A stretch of 64,000 bases of DNA, taken from assembly GCA_037043455.1 (NCBI GenBank), contig JAWPHD010001807.1:124001-188000 (forward strand). Reading direction: 5' to 3'. The notes under the pieces are model-generated. The model saw only the letters and a program-made list of their open reading frames with translations. It ran no database searches and had not been told where the DNA came from. Position numbers and translations under genes: made by a program. The stretch comes from Cyrtodaria siliqua. Taxonomy: Eukaryota > Mollusca > Bivalvia > Adapedonta > Hiatellidae. Positions 37,400 to 50,280 of this stretch are shown piece after piece (positions within the stretch are counted from its first letter, which is position 1; every line of letters starts with the position of its first letter).

Positions 37400-39330
37400 A
37401 GTAACATATGGCGTATAAGTTGCATATTCTGTATGTTGCGTCCCCTGAGCAAGATTCCGCCATTTACCATGCTTCAGATTGTGAGAAAATGCATTGTCAT
37501 CGAGCAACATTTTACGTAAGTTTTGTCACAAATAAGCCGTGTTCATTCATATTTTGATATCATGTGTTTACTGGAGTGGTGTCTGCGATGAAAGAATTAT
37601 GTAACAGGCCAGTACTTCAACCGTAATAAGGTAAACGTCTCGATTAATGTTGGACCGCCAAACACTTCAGAATCAGTGGCCATTTTGAACTTTCTCGTTT
37701 AAAATATCTTTGTTCAAAACCCGCCGTGCAAATGAACATGAATGGTTTGGTATCCACAAGATATACACTGCAAACACAAAACTATTATTGCAAATATATA
37801 GCCACGAAAAAACCAGTCCCCATTTTGTTGAAATTTGAATGTAGTGCAGAGTGCGAATGCATGTAATATTAGGATATAGATAGTTCTTATAATATACAGC
37901 ATTTATGTTTTGCGTGTTTCGCCCCTTGAGTAAGATTCCGCCATTTACCATGTTTCAGAGTGTGAGAAAATGCATTGTCATCGAGCAACATCTTACGTAA
38001 GTTTTATCACAAATAAGCCGTGTTTGTTCATCTGTTGATATATAAAGTGTACTGGCGTGTTGTCTGTGTTGAAAGAAATATATAACAGGCAAGTACTTCA
38101 ACCGTAATAAGGCAAATGTCTCGATTAATGTTGGACCGCCAAACAGCTTTAGTGATAGGCCATTTTGAAATTTCTCGTTTTAAATATCTTTGTTCAAAAC
38201 CCGCCGTGCAAATGAACATGAATGGTTTGGTATCCACAAGATATACACTGCAAACACAAAACTAGTATTGCAAATATATAGCCACGAAAAAACAGTCCCC
38301 ATCATGTTGAAATTGTGTGTGTTTTTTTTACTGTTTTGAGAGAAACAGTCCTGGCCGTATTATGACGGATTTTCACTCTGCCACGTTATTTTTGAACATG
38401 AATATGTTTTCCCCATCTAATCTCTTCATAGCAGCTAAACTGACATGTCTTAGGATTTCCTTGAATGTAGTGCCGAGTGCGAATGCATGTAATATTAGGA
38501 TATAGATAGTTCTTATATAAATATACAGCATTTATGTTTCGCGTGTTTCGCCCCTTGAGTAAGATTCCGCCATTTACCATGTTTCAGAGTGTGAGAAAAT
38601 GCATTGTCATCGAGCAACATCTTACGTAAGTTTTGTCACAAATAAGCCGTGTTCGTTCAACTGTTGATATCATTTCTTTACTGGAGTGGTATCTGTGTTG
38701 AAAGAAATATATAACAGGCCAGTACTTCAACCGTAATAAGGTAAATGTCTCGATTAATGTTGGACCGCCAAACAGCTTTAGTGAGGCCATTTTGAAATTT
38801 CTCGTTTTAAATATCTTTGTTCAAAACCCGTCGTGCAAATGAACATGAATGGTTTGGTATCCACACGATTTACACTGCAAATATATAGCCCTAAAAAACA
38901 GTCCCAATCATGTTGAAATGGTGTTTTTTTTACTGTTTTGAGAGAAACAGTCCTGGCCGTATTATGACGAATTTTCACTCTGCCACGTTATTTTTGAACA
39001 CGAATATGTCTTCCCCATCTAATCTCGTCATAGCAGCTAAACTGACAAGTCTTAGGATTTCCGTTTTTAACAGCTAAAGCTTGCATGTAGTGCAGAGTGC
39101 GAATGCATGTAATATTAGGATATAGATAGTTCTTATAATATACGGCATTTGTGTTTTACGTGTTTCGCCCATAGAGTAAGATTCCGCCATTTACCATGTT
39201 TCAGAGTGTGAGAAAATGCATTGTCATCGAGCAGCATTTTACGTAAGTTTTGCCACAAATAAGCCGTGTTCGTTCATCTTTTGATATAAAATGTGTACTG
39301 GAATGGTTTCTGAGATGAAAGAAATAAGTG
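37400..39330. repeat. 480-630-bp tandem repeat, four copies
   Basis: Copies near 37450, 37925, 38555 and 39170 share AAGATTCCGCCATTTACCATG, given here in part, then GAGAAAATGCATTGTCATCGA and ATATCTTTGTTCAAAACCCG. They differ by internal insertions (AGAAACAGTCCTGGCCGTAT in copies 2 and 3). The open frames on the minus strand are shared repeat artefacts. Confidence 0.85.
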
Positions 39331-41174
39331 CTTCAACCGTAGCGTGGTAAACGCCCCGATTTCTGATGGCGAAAATGCCTCGCTTTCTCCACGTGTTGCG
39401 ACAATGTTATGAATACTTAAAACAGCGATCTGCCGTAGTTAATGAAGTCATTATAGAACACCAAATGTGTATATACGTTTTATTCTTGCTTCTCTGTATA
39501 GAAAAGAATGCATGACAGTATTTAATTTTGCTCAGTCAAACACAAACACACAGACCACTGATAGAATGTGAGTTTAAGTTGAAACGTTCATAGCCTATTG
39601 CTATACAGGAAAACATGAACTATCAATGCTCAAATCTTGTGTTTTTACAGTAAATGAACCCTGTTCCTGCCAAGGCCCATGTTATGAAGACACAGGGTAA
39701 TTACGAACGATATAGGTAAGTCTATTTTGCCGTACTGCAACATCTGTAGATATACAGAAACAGACATTTTGGATCAAAACTGACGTATAACAATATGAAT
39801 TGTTGTAAAACATTCCCCGTTTATATGCTTGTAGAAAGGCGTTTAACTTAAACAACTATCTTTAAAATGGCAACTATTTGCAATGGAGTAAATATACAAT
39901 ACTCAAAACGCAAGTTCATTTAAACAAAAAGCGTGGATCAACTTCTAAATCTCAATGTGAAAAATGAGAGACACTCACAAAACACGAACATTTCATGATT
40001 TTCACAATAAAACCAGTTTAAGAGTCCAATGCCCCTGGCTCAGATTGAATGCACATGTTATCCTACAGGCGAGGATGAACTCAGTTTAACAATGAGATAG
40101 CAACCGGCCATGCAAGCATCAACAAATGCAAACTTGTGTACCCATACTGGAGAGAAGCTCCGTCTTTTTATCAATAGCAGCGCCCACTCCGAGTTAGTAC
40201 AACTTACGAGTGAGTTACGTAAAAATATCGCTTCTGTCTAAAAGCGCTGTAGGCAGATATCGGGTGCTTGGTGCTGTTTCATGTCTACGTTCATGGACGT
40301 TATTCCGTTTAGCTCATTTTGAAAAGTTGATTTTGCTGCTGGCAGAATCGTGGTCCATACTACCAAAACACAAGAAACACAACAGAAAACGGCTCTCCAA
40401 ACACATTTGTATTAGCTCAATTGACAGTACAAGTCAGTTTTGTCAAACAAAATCGCTGTTTCAGTGTAAGTTGAAAATCTGTATCTTCTAAATTCCTGTG
40501 GGTATCCACCTTTTTAAATATCGACGCAAATAGCCTGTTAGCACGAAATTACTGATTTGTGTAGAAAACTAGTTACGTTTACAATGGCTGTCCATCTACT
40601 CCTCTCCTTTTTGTTTGAAACAGACATACCCCAAATAGCACCAAAATACATCGCAACACGTTGGTAGATCATTTTTCATGTATGGCAGCACAAGCAGAAC
40701 ACTATATCAACAGGCTCAAAGGCACAAACAGATTTGTATTGTGATACAATTTACTCCAGCTTCACTGCCTGTAGCAGAGACATGTTCAGTTCAATTCTTG
40801 TTTTGTCTTCGCTTTCTGTCACTTTTCACAAGATAGCTCTAAAATGCTTCTCTGCCTCAAAATCGCTACACATTAACTTCTGTGGAGTTTCATCTTCACA
40901 ATGTTGCAGTTATCAGAGTGTTCAGTGCTTTTGGGGTAAACTCTTTGGCGATTTTTCAACTTCCACTGAGGTTTTAATTCACGGTCTTAACAGGCTAACA
41001 GGCTGCAACAGTCATTTGTTTCCATTTTCTGATATCATTCTTTCATTGGGGAGTTATGGCAGCACACTTGCACATTTTTTCACTTTTCGACGCAAATGAC
41101 ACAAAAGTTTAAAAATTGAATGGGAGCTAGGTTCACATACTGTATTGTTAGCACGGTCAGTTGAAAAGTCATTT
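39331..41174. other. Non-coding DNA, right part paralogous to 50-53.7 kb
   Basis: From ~40500 the sequence matches blocks at 53.0-53.4 kb (AAAATGCTTCTCTGCC, CTGTAGCAG). From 40985 to 41174 it matches 50680-50870 almost base for base (AACAGGCTAACAGGCTGCAA, ACTTTTCGACGCAAATGAC). The 93- and 121-codon frames at 40210 and 40734 are not conserved between these copies, so they are not called as genes. Confidence 0.6.
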
Positions 41175-42211
41175 CCCAGTAAAAACCCGACGTTGGATCA
41201 ACGTTGGATATTGGTCGCGACGTCGGCGACCAAAATCCGACGTTAGAAATCACACGTCAGGACAACGTCATGATACGACGTTGTAACGACGTTGGATCTC
41301 GGTCGCACATATGACAACACAAATGTAGTCGTGAAAACCTTTTTTCACATGATGTTTTCTACATTCCATTGACGAACAGAGTTACGAACTGAGTTTGTCT
41401 ATCAAAATTGTTTCCAAACTTTATTACTCCCCTTTGCCGCTCACTCTCGGATCCGCTAGGTGTCGTTAATTTCTGGCGGAAAATAATATGACGCGTTCAC
41501 TTCGCGCATATGCGCATAATATATTTGAACATTGTATGTGAGTTTCGCTTAGAAAATTGCAACAAAACAATAATTGCTTCAACCAGTAAGATTTATTACA
41601 TTTATTTCTTCAGTGTTTTATTTAAACACTTGCAATATTCCGTTTTAAACTTTTTAATTATTATTCGAAAACGCGCAGTCTAGCTCTGCATATTTGAAAG
41701 TGGCGGAAACAAGAAAGCTGAAAAGAAACAAACAAAGTGTTCATTCACACAACGAACAACGATAATTTGTGCAGGATTTTTAATTGCAGGTATGTATTTA
41801 TTTCGATGCATATTTCGTTCTGCTCTGTATTGGTTGATTTATTTACACATTTTATACGCATGTTTCATGACTCGGCCTCAGTCGGATTCGGATTCGGAAT
41901 AAATCGGAGCTTTTTTCTCTTCTTTACTAGGGGACTTTATAGGGCGTCTTCCCCTCCCAAAATTTCGTTAAAATCATTCAGCTTTCCCCTGTATTGCTTT
42001 CCCCTGTACTGGACATTACACCAGGTCTTTCCTTCCCCTTTTGCTACTTTCCGTGCTCGTTTCCATCAAATTTGGGGGCCTGGGCCCCTTCCCCTGATTT
42101 GGAAAAGAGCCTTATATAGCTGCATGTTATCATTGAAAGTCTGCATGAAATTGTGCACATGGTGTTAGTCCAAATTATTTAGACATACGCATGCTTCTGC
42201 AATGAAAACTT

Positions 42212-42538
42212 TATTTGAATTGAATTGAATGTTGTTTAACGACTCATCAACACAGTATAGGTTATTTAGAGCCGCCCCAGAGAGAGGGGAAGGATACATA
42301 GGAATCCGGGAACCTGCCCTACTCTTATTATCGAATAGATTCCTATGGTTCTTCAACGTGCTCGGATCATAGACCGATACACGGGACCGCCCGGTTTACG
42401 TCCCCATCCAACGGACGAGGCTAAGAAAAGTGTCTTGCCCAAGAACACACCGACGGAATGCAGTGGCAGCACGGAGGATTGAACCCGGGGCCTCCGGTTA
42501 CAAATCCGCCGCGCCACCGACTGCGCCACGCCAGCCCT
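42212..42538 (-). mobile_element. tRNA-derived SINE, copy 2
   Basis: Nearly identical to the copy at 30653-30978 and in the same orientation, with the same A/B-box head and the same AATTGAATTGAAT tail. The high similarity of two copies 11.5 kb apart suggests recent activity. Confidence 0.85.
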
Positions 42539-42967
42539 CTAAAACTTTTTTTGAGGAATTTTAAAAATTATTGCTGACCATAATTTAACAAGCTCAGCCT
42601 TTCACCTTTTTAAATTTATAAATATTTCCAATAAAAATATATTTTTAACGATTCACAGGACCAGTTGAGAAATTATTTTTAAAGAGTGTATTGATCGCAT
42701 AATTTAAAATCAGGTTATTTGTTAGTTGTTTGTACGAAGCCCATCAGGTGACATGCAGACATGCAGAAACAATAATTTAAAGCGTTCGCACGCTCTAGCT
42801 ACAGTGTGCGAACGCTATAGCTATAGTGTCAGGGATCAAAATGGGATGCGAGGTAGTACTGGTTTTTACGGTCCGTATAATAAATATCCATAAAATCAGA
42901 ACAAAAATCATTCTAACATATATAAAGCCATTTTATTATACAATTCACCATTCGTGTATATTATCTA

Positions 42968-43336
42968 CTTGACTAGAAAACAGTCTAGGAAGTGACTGAC
43001 GAAAATGTGTGACATTCAGAAACAAGTGTCGCGTTACTTTGTCACTCGCGACCACCGGTGTACATCGACTATTTTCTCTGATAAAACATACTAAAACACG
43101 CAGAGGTAACCTCAGTAAGGTTCAAAATCGTCCTACATTGTCTTTTATTTTTCATTTAGACACGAGAAAGGAAAAATCTCTTACATGCTAAGCCTTTGAC
43201 CGCACACATACCTATGAAAACAAATGGGCGCCGCCATTTTGATTTTCCGTCATTTATAAGACGGTAGCGATTGGTTCACAGCCAGCGTTTCCTGCCAATC
43301 ACAAGTAATCACTTCCTAGACTGTTTTCTGGTCAAG
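42968..43336. mobile_element. TA-flanked MITE (369 bp)
   Basis: The ends TA|CTTGACTAGAAAACAGTC and, reversed, TA|CTTGACCAGAAAACAGTC are inverted over about 28 bp with one mismatch. It is bounded outside by GTTCGCACGCT / GTGCGAAC palindromes at ~42783-42815 and ~43575-43640, which may belong to an older element. Confidence 0.75.
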
Positions 43337-43994
43337 TACGAGAGCCGTGTCTCTCAAATATAATTTTCTGTCACCTTTTAAACATCTCAGTGAACGAAAT
43401 GGATTTTCAGACGCTTTTGTCCTTTTGTTGTATGTATGCAAGGTGTGTATTTGACGATGTTGGGTAGACTACAGCAGATTACAGCACTCGCAAATACGGA
43501 CTAGTGCACCTGTTTGTGTACTCGCTCGTACCTCGTCCAACTCGCATTTGCGAGCGGGCGAGCGCCCATTTCGTTCCCTGTAAGTGTGCGAACTCTGTAG
43601 TAGAGCGTTACAGTGTTCGCACGCTGTAGTAGAGTGTGCGACAGAAAGATAGTGACATAATTACAGAGATCATGGTATTAAAGAAACTAACCCGCCAATA
43701 ACGGCAAAAATACACTACTACAAAACCGAATCTACCGATCATAGTCATTATCGACAGCGCATACTAGTTTGCATACTTATATAACTAGTGGTATATCGAA
43801 AATATAGAATGGTGTTGTTCCACTCCCACACCGTAAGTCAGGCGATAAATAGAGGATCTTAATGAGTACTCATTATTGAATTTATTAAACGAGTTGGCAA
43901 AATGATATAATGCAAGGCTCTTGCCGAGCACGAGTTTAATAAATTCAATGATGAATGAGAATGAATGTTAGATTCTATTAATACATAACTCGCA

Positions 43995-44100
43995 TATTAA
44001 TTGAATTTAATTGGGTTTTAATGCACACCAACACATGAAAGGTTATATGACGTCTAACAGGCATGAACATGGCAGGCTCATCCTCCATGTACATTGTGTG
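43995..44100 (-). repeat. Dispersed short repeat (copy 4 of 4)
   Basis: AATTGAATTTAATTGGGTTT is followed by CACATGAAAGGTTATATGAC and CATGGCAGGCTCATCCTCCA. This is the reverse complement of the 3' part of the 14520-14742 copy. Confidence 0.65.
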
Positions 44101-44372
44101 TGATGTAGATCTATATTAAATATCTTCAGTAAGATATCCAAAAGTATTTTCATCGTTTTCACTTTTAATAAGGAAATAACATGGAATTTGAACCCATGGA
44201 AGCTCACAGGACATCTGACTGGAATAGCTAAATTTTTCACCAATCACGTTCGGACCTGTGACTTAAGCAATGACTGAAATTTACTTTGTAAAAATCATCG
44301 TTGATATTTCTAGCCTAAGTCTTGTATATAAGATAATATATTCATATCTCCCTTGTCATTTTAAAGGTGCAG

Positions 44373-46664
44373 ATGCTGTCATTGACTGGTGGTGTAAATG
44401 TCAAAGACAATGTGAAGAAAATCATGGAGAAGTATGTATTACACCATTTAATTAAGAAGTACCTCCCTGTGGTAAAAGAAAAATTGAGACTTTTAATTTG
44501 ATTTGATGGCGAATAACACTTGCCAATAAGAATGCCATCACATACAAGTGATGTAACGTCAGAACCATAATCTATCAGGACTGTTTTATCCTGGCAGTAA
44601 CGTTAGAAAAATATAACGTTAACTGCTTTTGTTATCCGTTTATGAATTAATTGAATTCACTATTAATTGAGCCGTGTGTTTCATAATAACAAGTTAAAGT
44701 TTACAAATTTATATTGAAATACCAGAAACTTGTTCCATTTAATATTATTTCACATTACATGAATACCAGTGCCTGATCCCTTGACTTTATCATTTACCTG
44801 ATGTGATTGGTGAGCCGCCAGCTAGTTAAATAAGGCTACCAATTGCCTACCTGCCTGTTGCCTGCATTAAGGGTGCCCTCTGCTGAGGTTTTGGATTTTT
44901 GCACTTCCGGAAATTTACATTTGTTATATTTCAAAAATTATAATAAAACTGGAAAAAATAATTATACAGTAACAAACTTATGCCCAATAGGGATATTTTA
45001 GTGCCAAAAAAATAAAAATAAATTAGATTTTTTTTTTGACCTCACATGTTGTGCCCAAAATTGACAATTTTTAACATAAGCCAAAATGGGGGGTAGGGGT
45101 ACAAAAGATGGTATTTCTCAAAAACCATTTAAGATATTCACTTAATTTAAACTTTATTACAAAGACATGTGTTAGCATATACATAGACAGGAATAAAAAG
45201 TATTTTCCTATTATTTGTTACAGACCTATGCCGTTATATGTCAGAGCTCGTCGAAATCTAAAAAAGCACATTTTTTTCTCAGTTTTTATTGAATATCTTT
45301 CTTATATGCACACCGACCCCCAATTTTTATTTTTTCATTCTGATACTCAGGTCTTGTATATATTGTAGACAAAATATCTCAAAAAGTTATCTGTTCCTTT
45401 ATCATGAAAAATTTATGGATCACAAATTTAAAAATGCAATTTATAGTAAACTGGGTGGGGTAATGACAAGGGATGTACTAATTTTTCAGATGGTGATAAA
45501 AATACCCCAACCCTTAATTTTTCGTCCTAAAGTATGATCTATTACATTAAAAAAGACGGAAAATCGATATCTGTTCTGCAAACCACACTACACACATGTA
45601 GGTTGCCATACACAATTTGCAGCTGATTCAGAATTTAAAACCGCACTGTGAGAGTGTATTACTAAAGATTAATTTTGCGAAAAAGTTAAATCACCGACCC
45701 ATCATTATTTTTCCAGAAACTAACTAGTAATATGTTAGTCTTCATAAAAAACAGGGAAATAAAAAATTCTATCTGTTCTGATATTCACCAGAGGGCACCC
45801 TTAAGAATAGGAATCGGGGAGTAATAGTGATGTTCAAGACTAGATGAAACTGGCTGACCCTTCAATAGGGGTGACTCTATAATAAACAAAAGTTTTACGT
45901 TTAATGCTAGTGATAGCGTGTTGCAGTATAAATTGGGAAAATAATACATCTTGTGAAAGACCTTTATTTCTTCTGTATTTTCACAGGTTGATGAGCAATG
46001 ACCTTATGTCGAAGTTTAACATGAAGGGTGGGAAACAAAAACTTTCCTTCAAATCCTCTGCTGTTTACAGACTTGTTCAAGGTAGGTTTTGATTGTGTCT
46101 GATGTTCTCGGCCAAAGGGAGCGCCTATAGTAATTGTGTCCTTATTCGGTGTTTAATTTACAATTTTTCTAAATAGTCATTTGCCACAATTCTTAAATTT
46201 TAGTGAGTCAAAGTATATAGATAAAGAACAAAAGTTCATAGTTTAGTATTAATATTTGACTCCTGACGACACTGACATCTACCGCTCGATATATTTTAAA
46301 ATTATTTGGCACAAGTATTGCATTTAATGGTCAAATTTCTGTTCATTAATGTTTTACAAAGACCTGGTATTGTTTCTAATGTATGCATAAAGCAATAAGG
46401 TAGAAACTTTGTTTTAACAAAGCTACATGTTATCAAACCAAACTAACATGTTATGCCAGAATTTGATTCGTCTGTTCACCGTATAATGTATACATAATTT
46501 TTTTATAATTTATTTCCATATCACCAACGTCAATTTTAATCTTTCGTTTAGCCAGTGCAATGAAGACAACTTCAGGGACGACAGAGCACGAAATAGTAAA
46601 TGCCATATCATCATGTTTAAAATATGCACCAGATAGACGGGAAGGAGCCGGCAGAAACAAATAG
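44373..46664 (+). CDS. DUF4806 domain protein, three terminal exons
   Basis: Exons ~44373-44431, 45987-46081 and 46552-46664 join in consistent phases (AA|G, G|CC) and end in TAG at 46662-46664. They encode MLSLTGGVNVKDNVKKIM, then LMSNDLMSKFNMKGGKQKL and AVYRLVQ, then EHEIVNAISSCLKYAPDRR. This matches the order of DUF4806: a helical 'L-S-LGG' start, a 'LSN-LA-KFN-G' centre and an 'aV...WLKYAPDR' end. DUF4806 is an animal domain of unknown function, often in multicopy, transposon-associated genes. The first exon could also start at 44367, since both AGs are usable. Upstream exons were not found. Its location inside the 8.7-kb TIR element suggests that it is cargo of, or required by, that element. 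Confidence 0.7.
44872..45810. other. DUF4806 intron with inverted-repeat ends
   Basis: AAGGGTGCCCTCTGCTGAGG at ~44868 and CAGAGGGCACCCTTAAG at ~45787 are inverted, so most of this intron is a ~0.93-kb TIR element. The open frames 45108-45537 within it have no domain. Confidence 0.65.
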
Positions 46665-47079
46665 AGTTTTTATTAATACAATTGGACAATCCGTGTTATT
46701 GCAGTATTTGACTGGACTATTTTTACAAGTATGCGAATTAAAAATTTCTACCTGAAACTTCTGAATGATCATATGTGTCAATTGATGAAATAATTTAAAG
46801 AGAATTTTTCGCTCAATATTCTGGTTAACCTGCAATACATTTTCCCATTTTTATTTAGATTTCGGTTCTATGATGTATTTGTTTCTATTGAGTATATATA
46901 TCTTGTTTACATTACATGATTTCTTCACTTTAGTTACAAGTGCGTTATTGTGTTCAATATTAATCATTTCAGCTTTAAGTTTATCTTTATATTCTGACTG
47001 TATTTGCAATTTGTTCAACATCAGATTTATTAATGTTACATGTACTTTTAAATACATAGGGAATATTATGTTAGTCAAG

Positions 47080-47195
47080 TCGTATCATGGTCGGTATCGC
47101 TTCGAGTGTCTTGTGTCAAGTTGATATCTCGCGGGACCTTCAGATGTCAACTTTATACAAGGCATGTGAAGCGATACCGACCACGATAACACTCG
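47080..47195. repeat. Fold-back inverted repeat
   Basis: ATCATGGTCGGTATCGCTTC at ~47084 pairs with GAAGCGATACCGACCACGAT at ~47166, and the inner GTGTCAAGTTGA pairs with TCAACTT. It is a near-complete palindrome of ~110 bp. Confidence 0.75.
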
Positions 47196-47528
47196 AATAA
47201 AAAAGTTTTCCTTTTATTATATACCTGTTCATTTCCTTTAAGGTGGAAATTAACATATATACAAACTTCAAATATTTAACGTTCAAGTTTAATGAAAAAG
47301 AACAACAAAGTAGTCCATCGTAGTAAACTTTTATCAGTGGTGGAGGAATATACTACATGTGCTTGTGCACTCCGTATCACCTCTGTGTGGGATATGGAGT
47401 TTCAATCCGTCAAGTCGTATTTAAATCTGAAATAACAGCCTTATTTTCGGCAGAAATTTATAGGTATATATAATAAAAGATTGTGTAAACAGATCTTCCA
47501 TTTACTATGAATTAACCATGTTGTACAT

Positions 47529-48521
47529 TAGGGCTGTAACAATTCAATACATATTGCACGTGTCTGAATTTTCTGGAAAAACAGAAGAAACTTTAATCGC
47601 AGTAATTTGTTTAACTAGCAATTATTAAACAAAATTAAATATCTAATAGTTATTTACAAAGTAGTTATCTATATATATTTTTAAAATTTATATTAAAATG
47701 TTCAGCCGGACTGGTTTCTCAGGTATATTGCACATTACAATACATATTGAATTGTGGATAATTATTTCAATGCATATTGAATTGTGGATATATTGAATTG
47801 TGGATAATTATTTCAATGCATATTGAATTGTGGATAATTATTTCAATGCATATTGAATTGTGGATAATTATTTCAATGCAGATTGAATTGTGGATAATAA
47901 TTTCAATGCATATTGAACTGTGGATAATTATTTCAATGCATTATGAATTGTGAATAATTTCAATGCATATTGAATTGTGGATAATTATTTCAATGCATAT
48001 TGAATTGTGGATAATTTTAATGCATATTGAATTGTGGATAATTATTTCAATGCATATTGAATTGTGGATAATTCAATGCATATTAAACTGTGGATAATTA
48101 TTTCAATGCAGATTGAATTGTGGATAATAATTTCAATTCATATTGAACTGTGGATATTTATTTTAATGCATTATGAATTGTGGATAATTATTTCAATGCA
48201 TATTGAATTGTGGATAATTATTTCAATGCATATTGAATTGTGAGACAAACATATTGTTACAGCCCTATGAAGTATACTGCAAAGTTACAGTACAGACTAC
48301 TATATACTGTTATTCTGGTTGAATATAAATAGCAAAACATTGTATTTATGTATATTTTATAATATTGATACGGTGTATGTTCAGGTAGTTAAACAATAGT
48401 TTACAATACATATTGCAATCCGTATTGAATTGTGGACCCAGTATTGCAGTACGTATTGAATTGTGGACCAAGTATTGCAGTACGTATTGAATTGTAAGAC
48501 CGGCGTATTGTTATAGCCCTA
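47529..48521. mobile_element. hAT-like MITE with an expanded internal minisatellite
   Basis: The termini TAGGGCTGTAACAAT and ATTGTTATAGCCCTA are inverted. The flanks TTGTACAT and CTGTACAT form an 8-bp duplication with one mismatch, as in hAT elements. From ~47745 to 48240 a ~30-bp unit (TTTCAATGCATATTGAATTG, then TGGATAATTA) is repeated about 16 times. The unit resembles the element's own subterminal sequence. A second internal copy of the right end is at ~48242-48268. Confidence 0.85.
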
Positions 48522-48595
48522 CTGTACATTTATATCTTTGCTAAGTTGGTTCATACTTTTATATTTGTATATTTTAAATTGTTAAAGCCACCCTA

Positions 48596-48930
48596 AGGTT
48601 CTCAAAATAGTATTTTTACGTATTTGTATGCACATATACAATTACTCGGGGATAAATAATGAGTATAAACATCTTCACTGACGCCTTGATTCAGTAAATT
48701 TATATAGGCAGTGTAATTAAGGAAATAAAGTACTTGATTATTGATTTTAATTTTAAACAAACGAATTACTTAGAGGCTGTTAAAAAAATACAAATGGAGT
48801 ATTATACATTGTGACTGCAGTATGCACTTTAACTTTCTGTATGTCAGTAGAGGTGTCAGCAAAACTGTTTTAGTCATTATTAATCCCCGAGTAATTGTAT
48901 ATGTATATGAAAAAATACGTTTGGGAACCT
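48596..48930. mobile_element. TA-flanked fold-back MITE
   Basis: TA|AGGTTCTCAAAATAGTATTT and, reversed, TA|AGGTTCCCAAACGTATTTTT are followed by TATACAATTACTCGGGGAT and ATCCCCGAGTAATTGTATA. The arms are about 58 bp long. Confidence 0.75.
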
Positions 48931-48979
48931 TATCAAGTTATGGCCGGAGCCTTTAAAACAAATACTATAAAAAGATATA

Positions 48980-49184
48980 AGCCGTGCTCCAGGAAAATCT
49001 GGCTTAATGACATGGCAACCAGTGTAGACTCGTAAGGCGCAGACTGATCAGAGTCTATACTATTCGATAAAAGATTCTCAATACTATGACAGACTGAATA
49101 CCGAACAGTGTAGACTGATCAGACTGCACGTTATGCGCAGGTTGGTTGGGTCTACACTGGTTATGTCATGGAGCACGGCTCATA
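48980..49184. mobile_element. Fold-back MITE, ~200 bp
   Basis: AGCCGTGCTCCAGG and TGACATGGCAACCAGTGTAGAC pair with GTCTACACTGGTTATGTCAT and GGAGCACGGCT. There is no ORF. Confidence 0.7.
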
Positions 49185-49594
49185 CATATTCTAACATATG
49201 ATTATTTTCCTTTAAAGAAACTTCTGTTTTGAGCAGACTTCTAAATTTTGAAACATACATTGTTGGCTTATAAAGATGCATTACCACCCACTATTTTATA
49301 CTTTTTACAATTGCTTTATATTTATGAATTGATTAGTATGGAAATAAAATTATTTTGTATCACATACAATTTTAGTATTTAATGCACCCACGCTGAAAGG
49401 ACTTAAATTAAGATGTTCACTGTAAATCTTAATACATGATTGTGGTGATGTGTTTGGGGAACAATTTAAAAAATACGCTAATTAACATGACATTTTTTTC
49501 TATATATGTTCTGTCTGTTTTTGGAGCTTTTCACATCTGCACATGCATTATGGTGTATATTGAACATGTCTGAATTTAGATTTAAAGAGGCCTT

Positions 49595-49745
49595 ATTCAC
49601 GTTGATAAATGGTTGGATTCACGTTGGTAAATGGTTGGATTCGCGTTGGTAAATGGTTGGATTCGCGTTGGTAAATGGTTGGATTCGCGTTGGTAAATGG
49701 TTGGATTCACGTTGGGAAATGGTTGGATTTACGTTGGAAAATGGT
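49595..49745. repeat. ~21-bp minisatellite next to the transposon right end
   Basis: GTTGGTAAATGGTTGGATTC is repeated about seven times with CAC/CGC variation. It runs directly into the GACGTTGG palindromic end of the 8.7-kb element. Confidence 0.85.
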
Positions 49746-50280
49746 CAGACCCCGACGTTGGTTAGACGTCGTGGTCTGACGTCTAAAAAACTTTCAAATC
49801 CAACCACAATCCAACGTTGATCCAACGTCGGGGTCCGACGTCTAAACAACGTCTAGCCAACGTCTTTTGTTTACTGGGTTGTGTCCATTTATATATCAAT
49901 TTTCACTGAGACTCGCTGAGTTTAAAACATGAATTGGGGCTACGTCCATATATCATATTGTCAAAATCTGCATTTGTTAGCACTGTAAGTGGAAACAGTC
50001 ATTTCTATGAAGATGCAGTATTTTTTTTCATTCTGAACGTATGAAAGCCTACGATTCACTCACTATTCGAGACAAAATCTTAGCTTGAACTAAAGCGGTC
50101 ATTTGGTTCCATTTTTGTATTTTAGTGCTAACAAAGTTTGTTCTTTTACTTTTCTAACGGAGAAGTTGTTTCTTCAAACTAGAGACAAAATTAGAGCTAA
50201 ATTGAAAAACTGATTTGGTGGAGCAAGTTTCATTTTTGCATCTGTAAACCTCCAAACTCTACCACCCATCTATCTGACAG

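Larger units (their letters stand above)
41175..49878. mobile_element. ~8.7-kb TIR transposon inserted in the virus-like domain
   Basis: The left end CCCAGTAAAAACCCGACGTT and the right end (reversed) CCCAGTAAACAAAAGACGTT are inverted. Both are followed by arrays of GACGTTGGATCAACGTTGG-type sequence. The flanks GTCATTT and TTGTGTCCATTTATAT join into one sequence that exists uninterrupted at ~50855-50880 (GTCATTCGTGTCTATTTATA). The insertion site is therefore read directly, with an apparent target duplication of about 2 bp (TT). The element contains DUF4806 exons, a SINE and at least four MITEs, which account for much of its length. No transposase was recognised. The superfamily is not assigned. 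Confidence 0.75.

Noticed and set aside
40210..40491. 93-codon ORF
   Set aside because: Starts at GTG, has no domain, and lies in a non-coding repeat context without promoter signals.
40734..41099. 121-codon ORF
   Set aside because: The paralogous sequences at 50.68 and 53.2 kb do not keep the frame open.
47745..48240. CRISPR-like regular repeats
   Set aside because: A head-to-tail 30-bp minisatellite without unique spacers, inside a hAT-like MITE.
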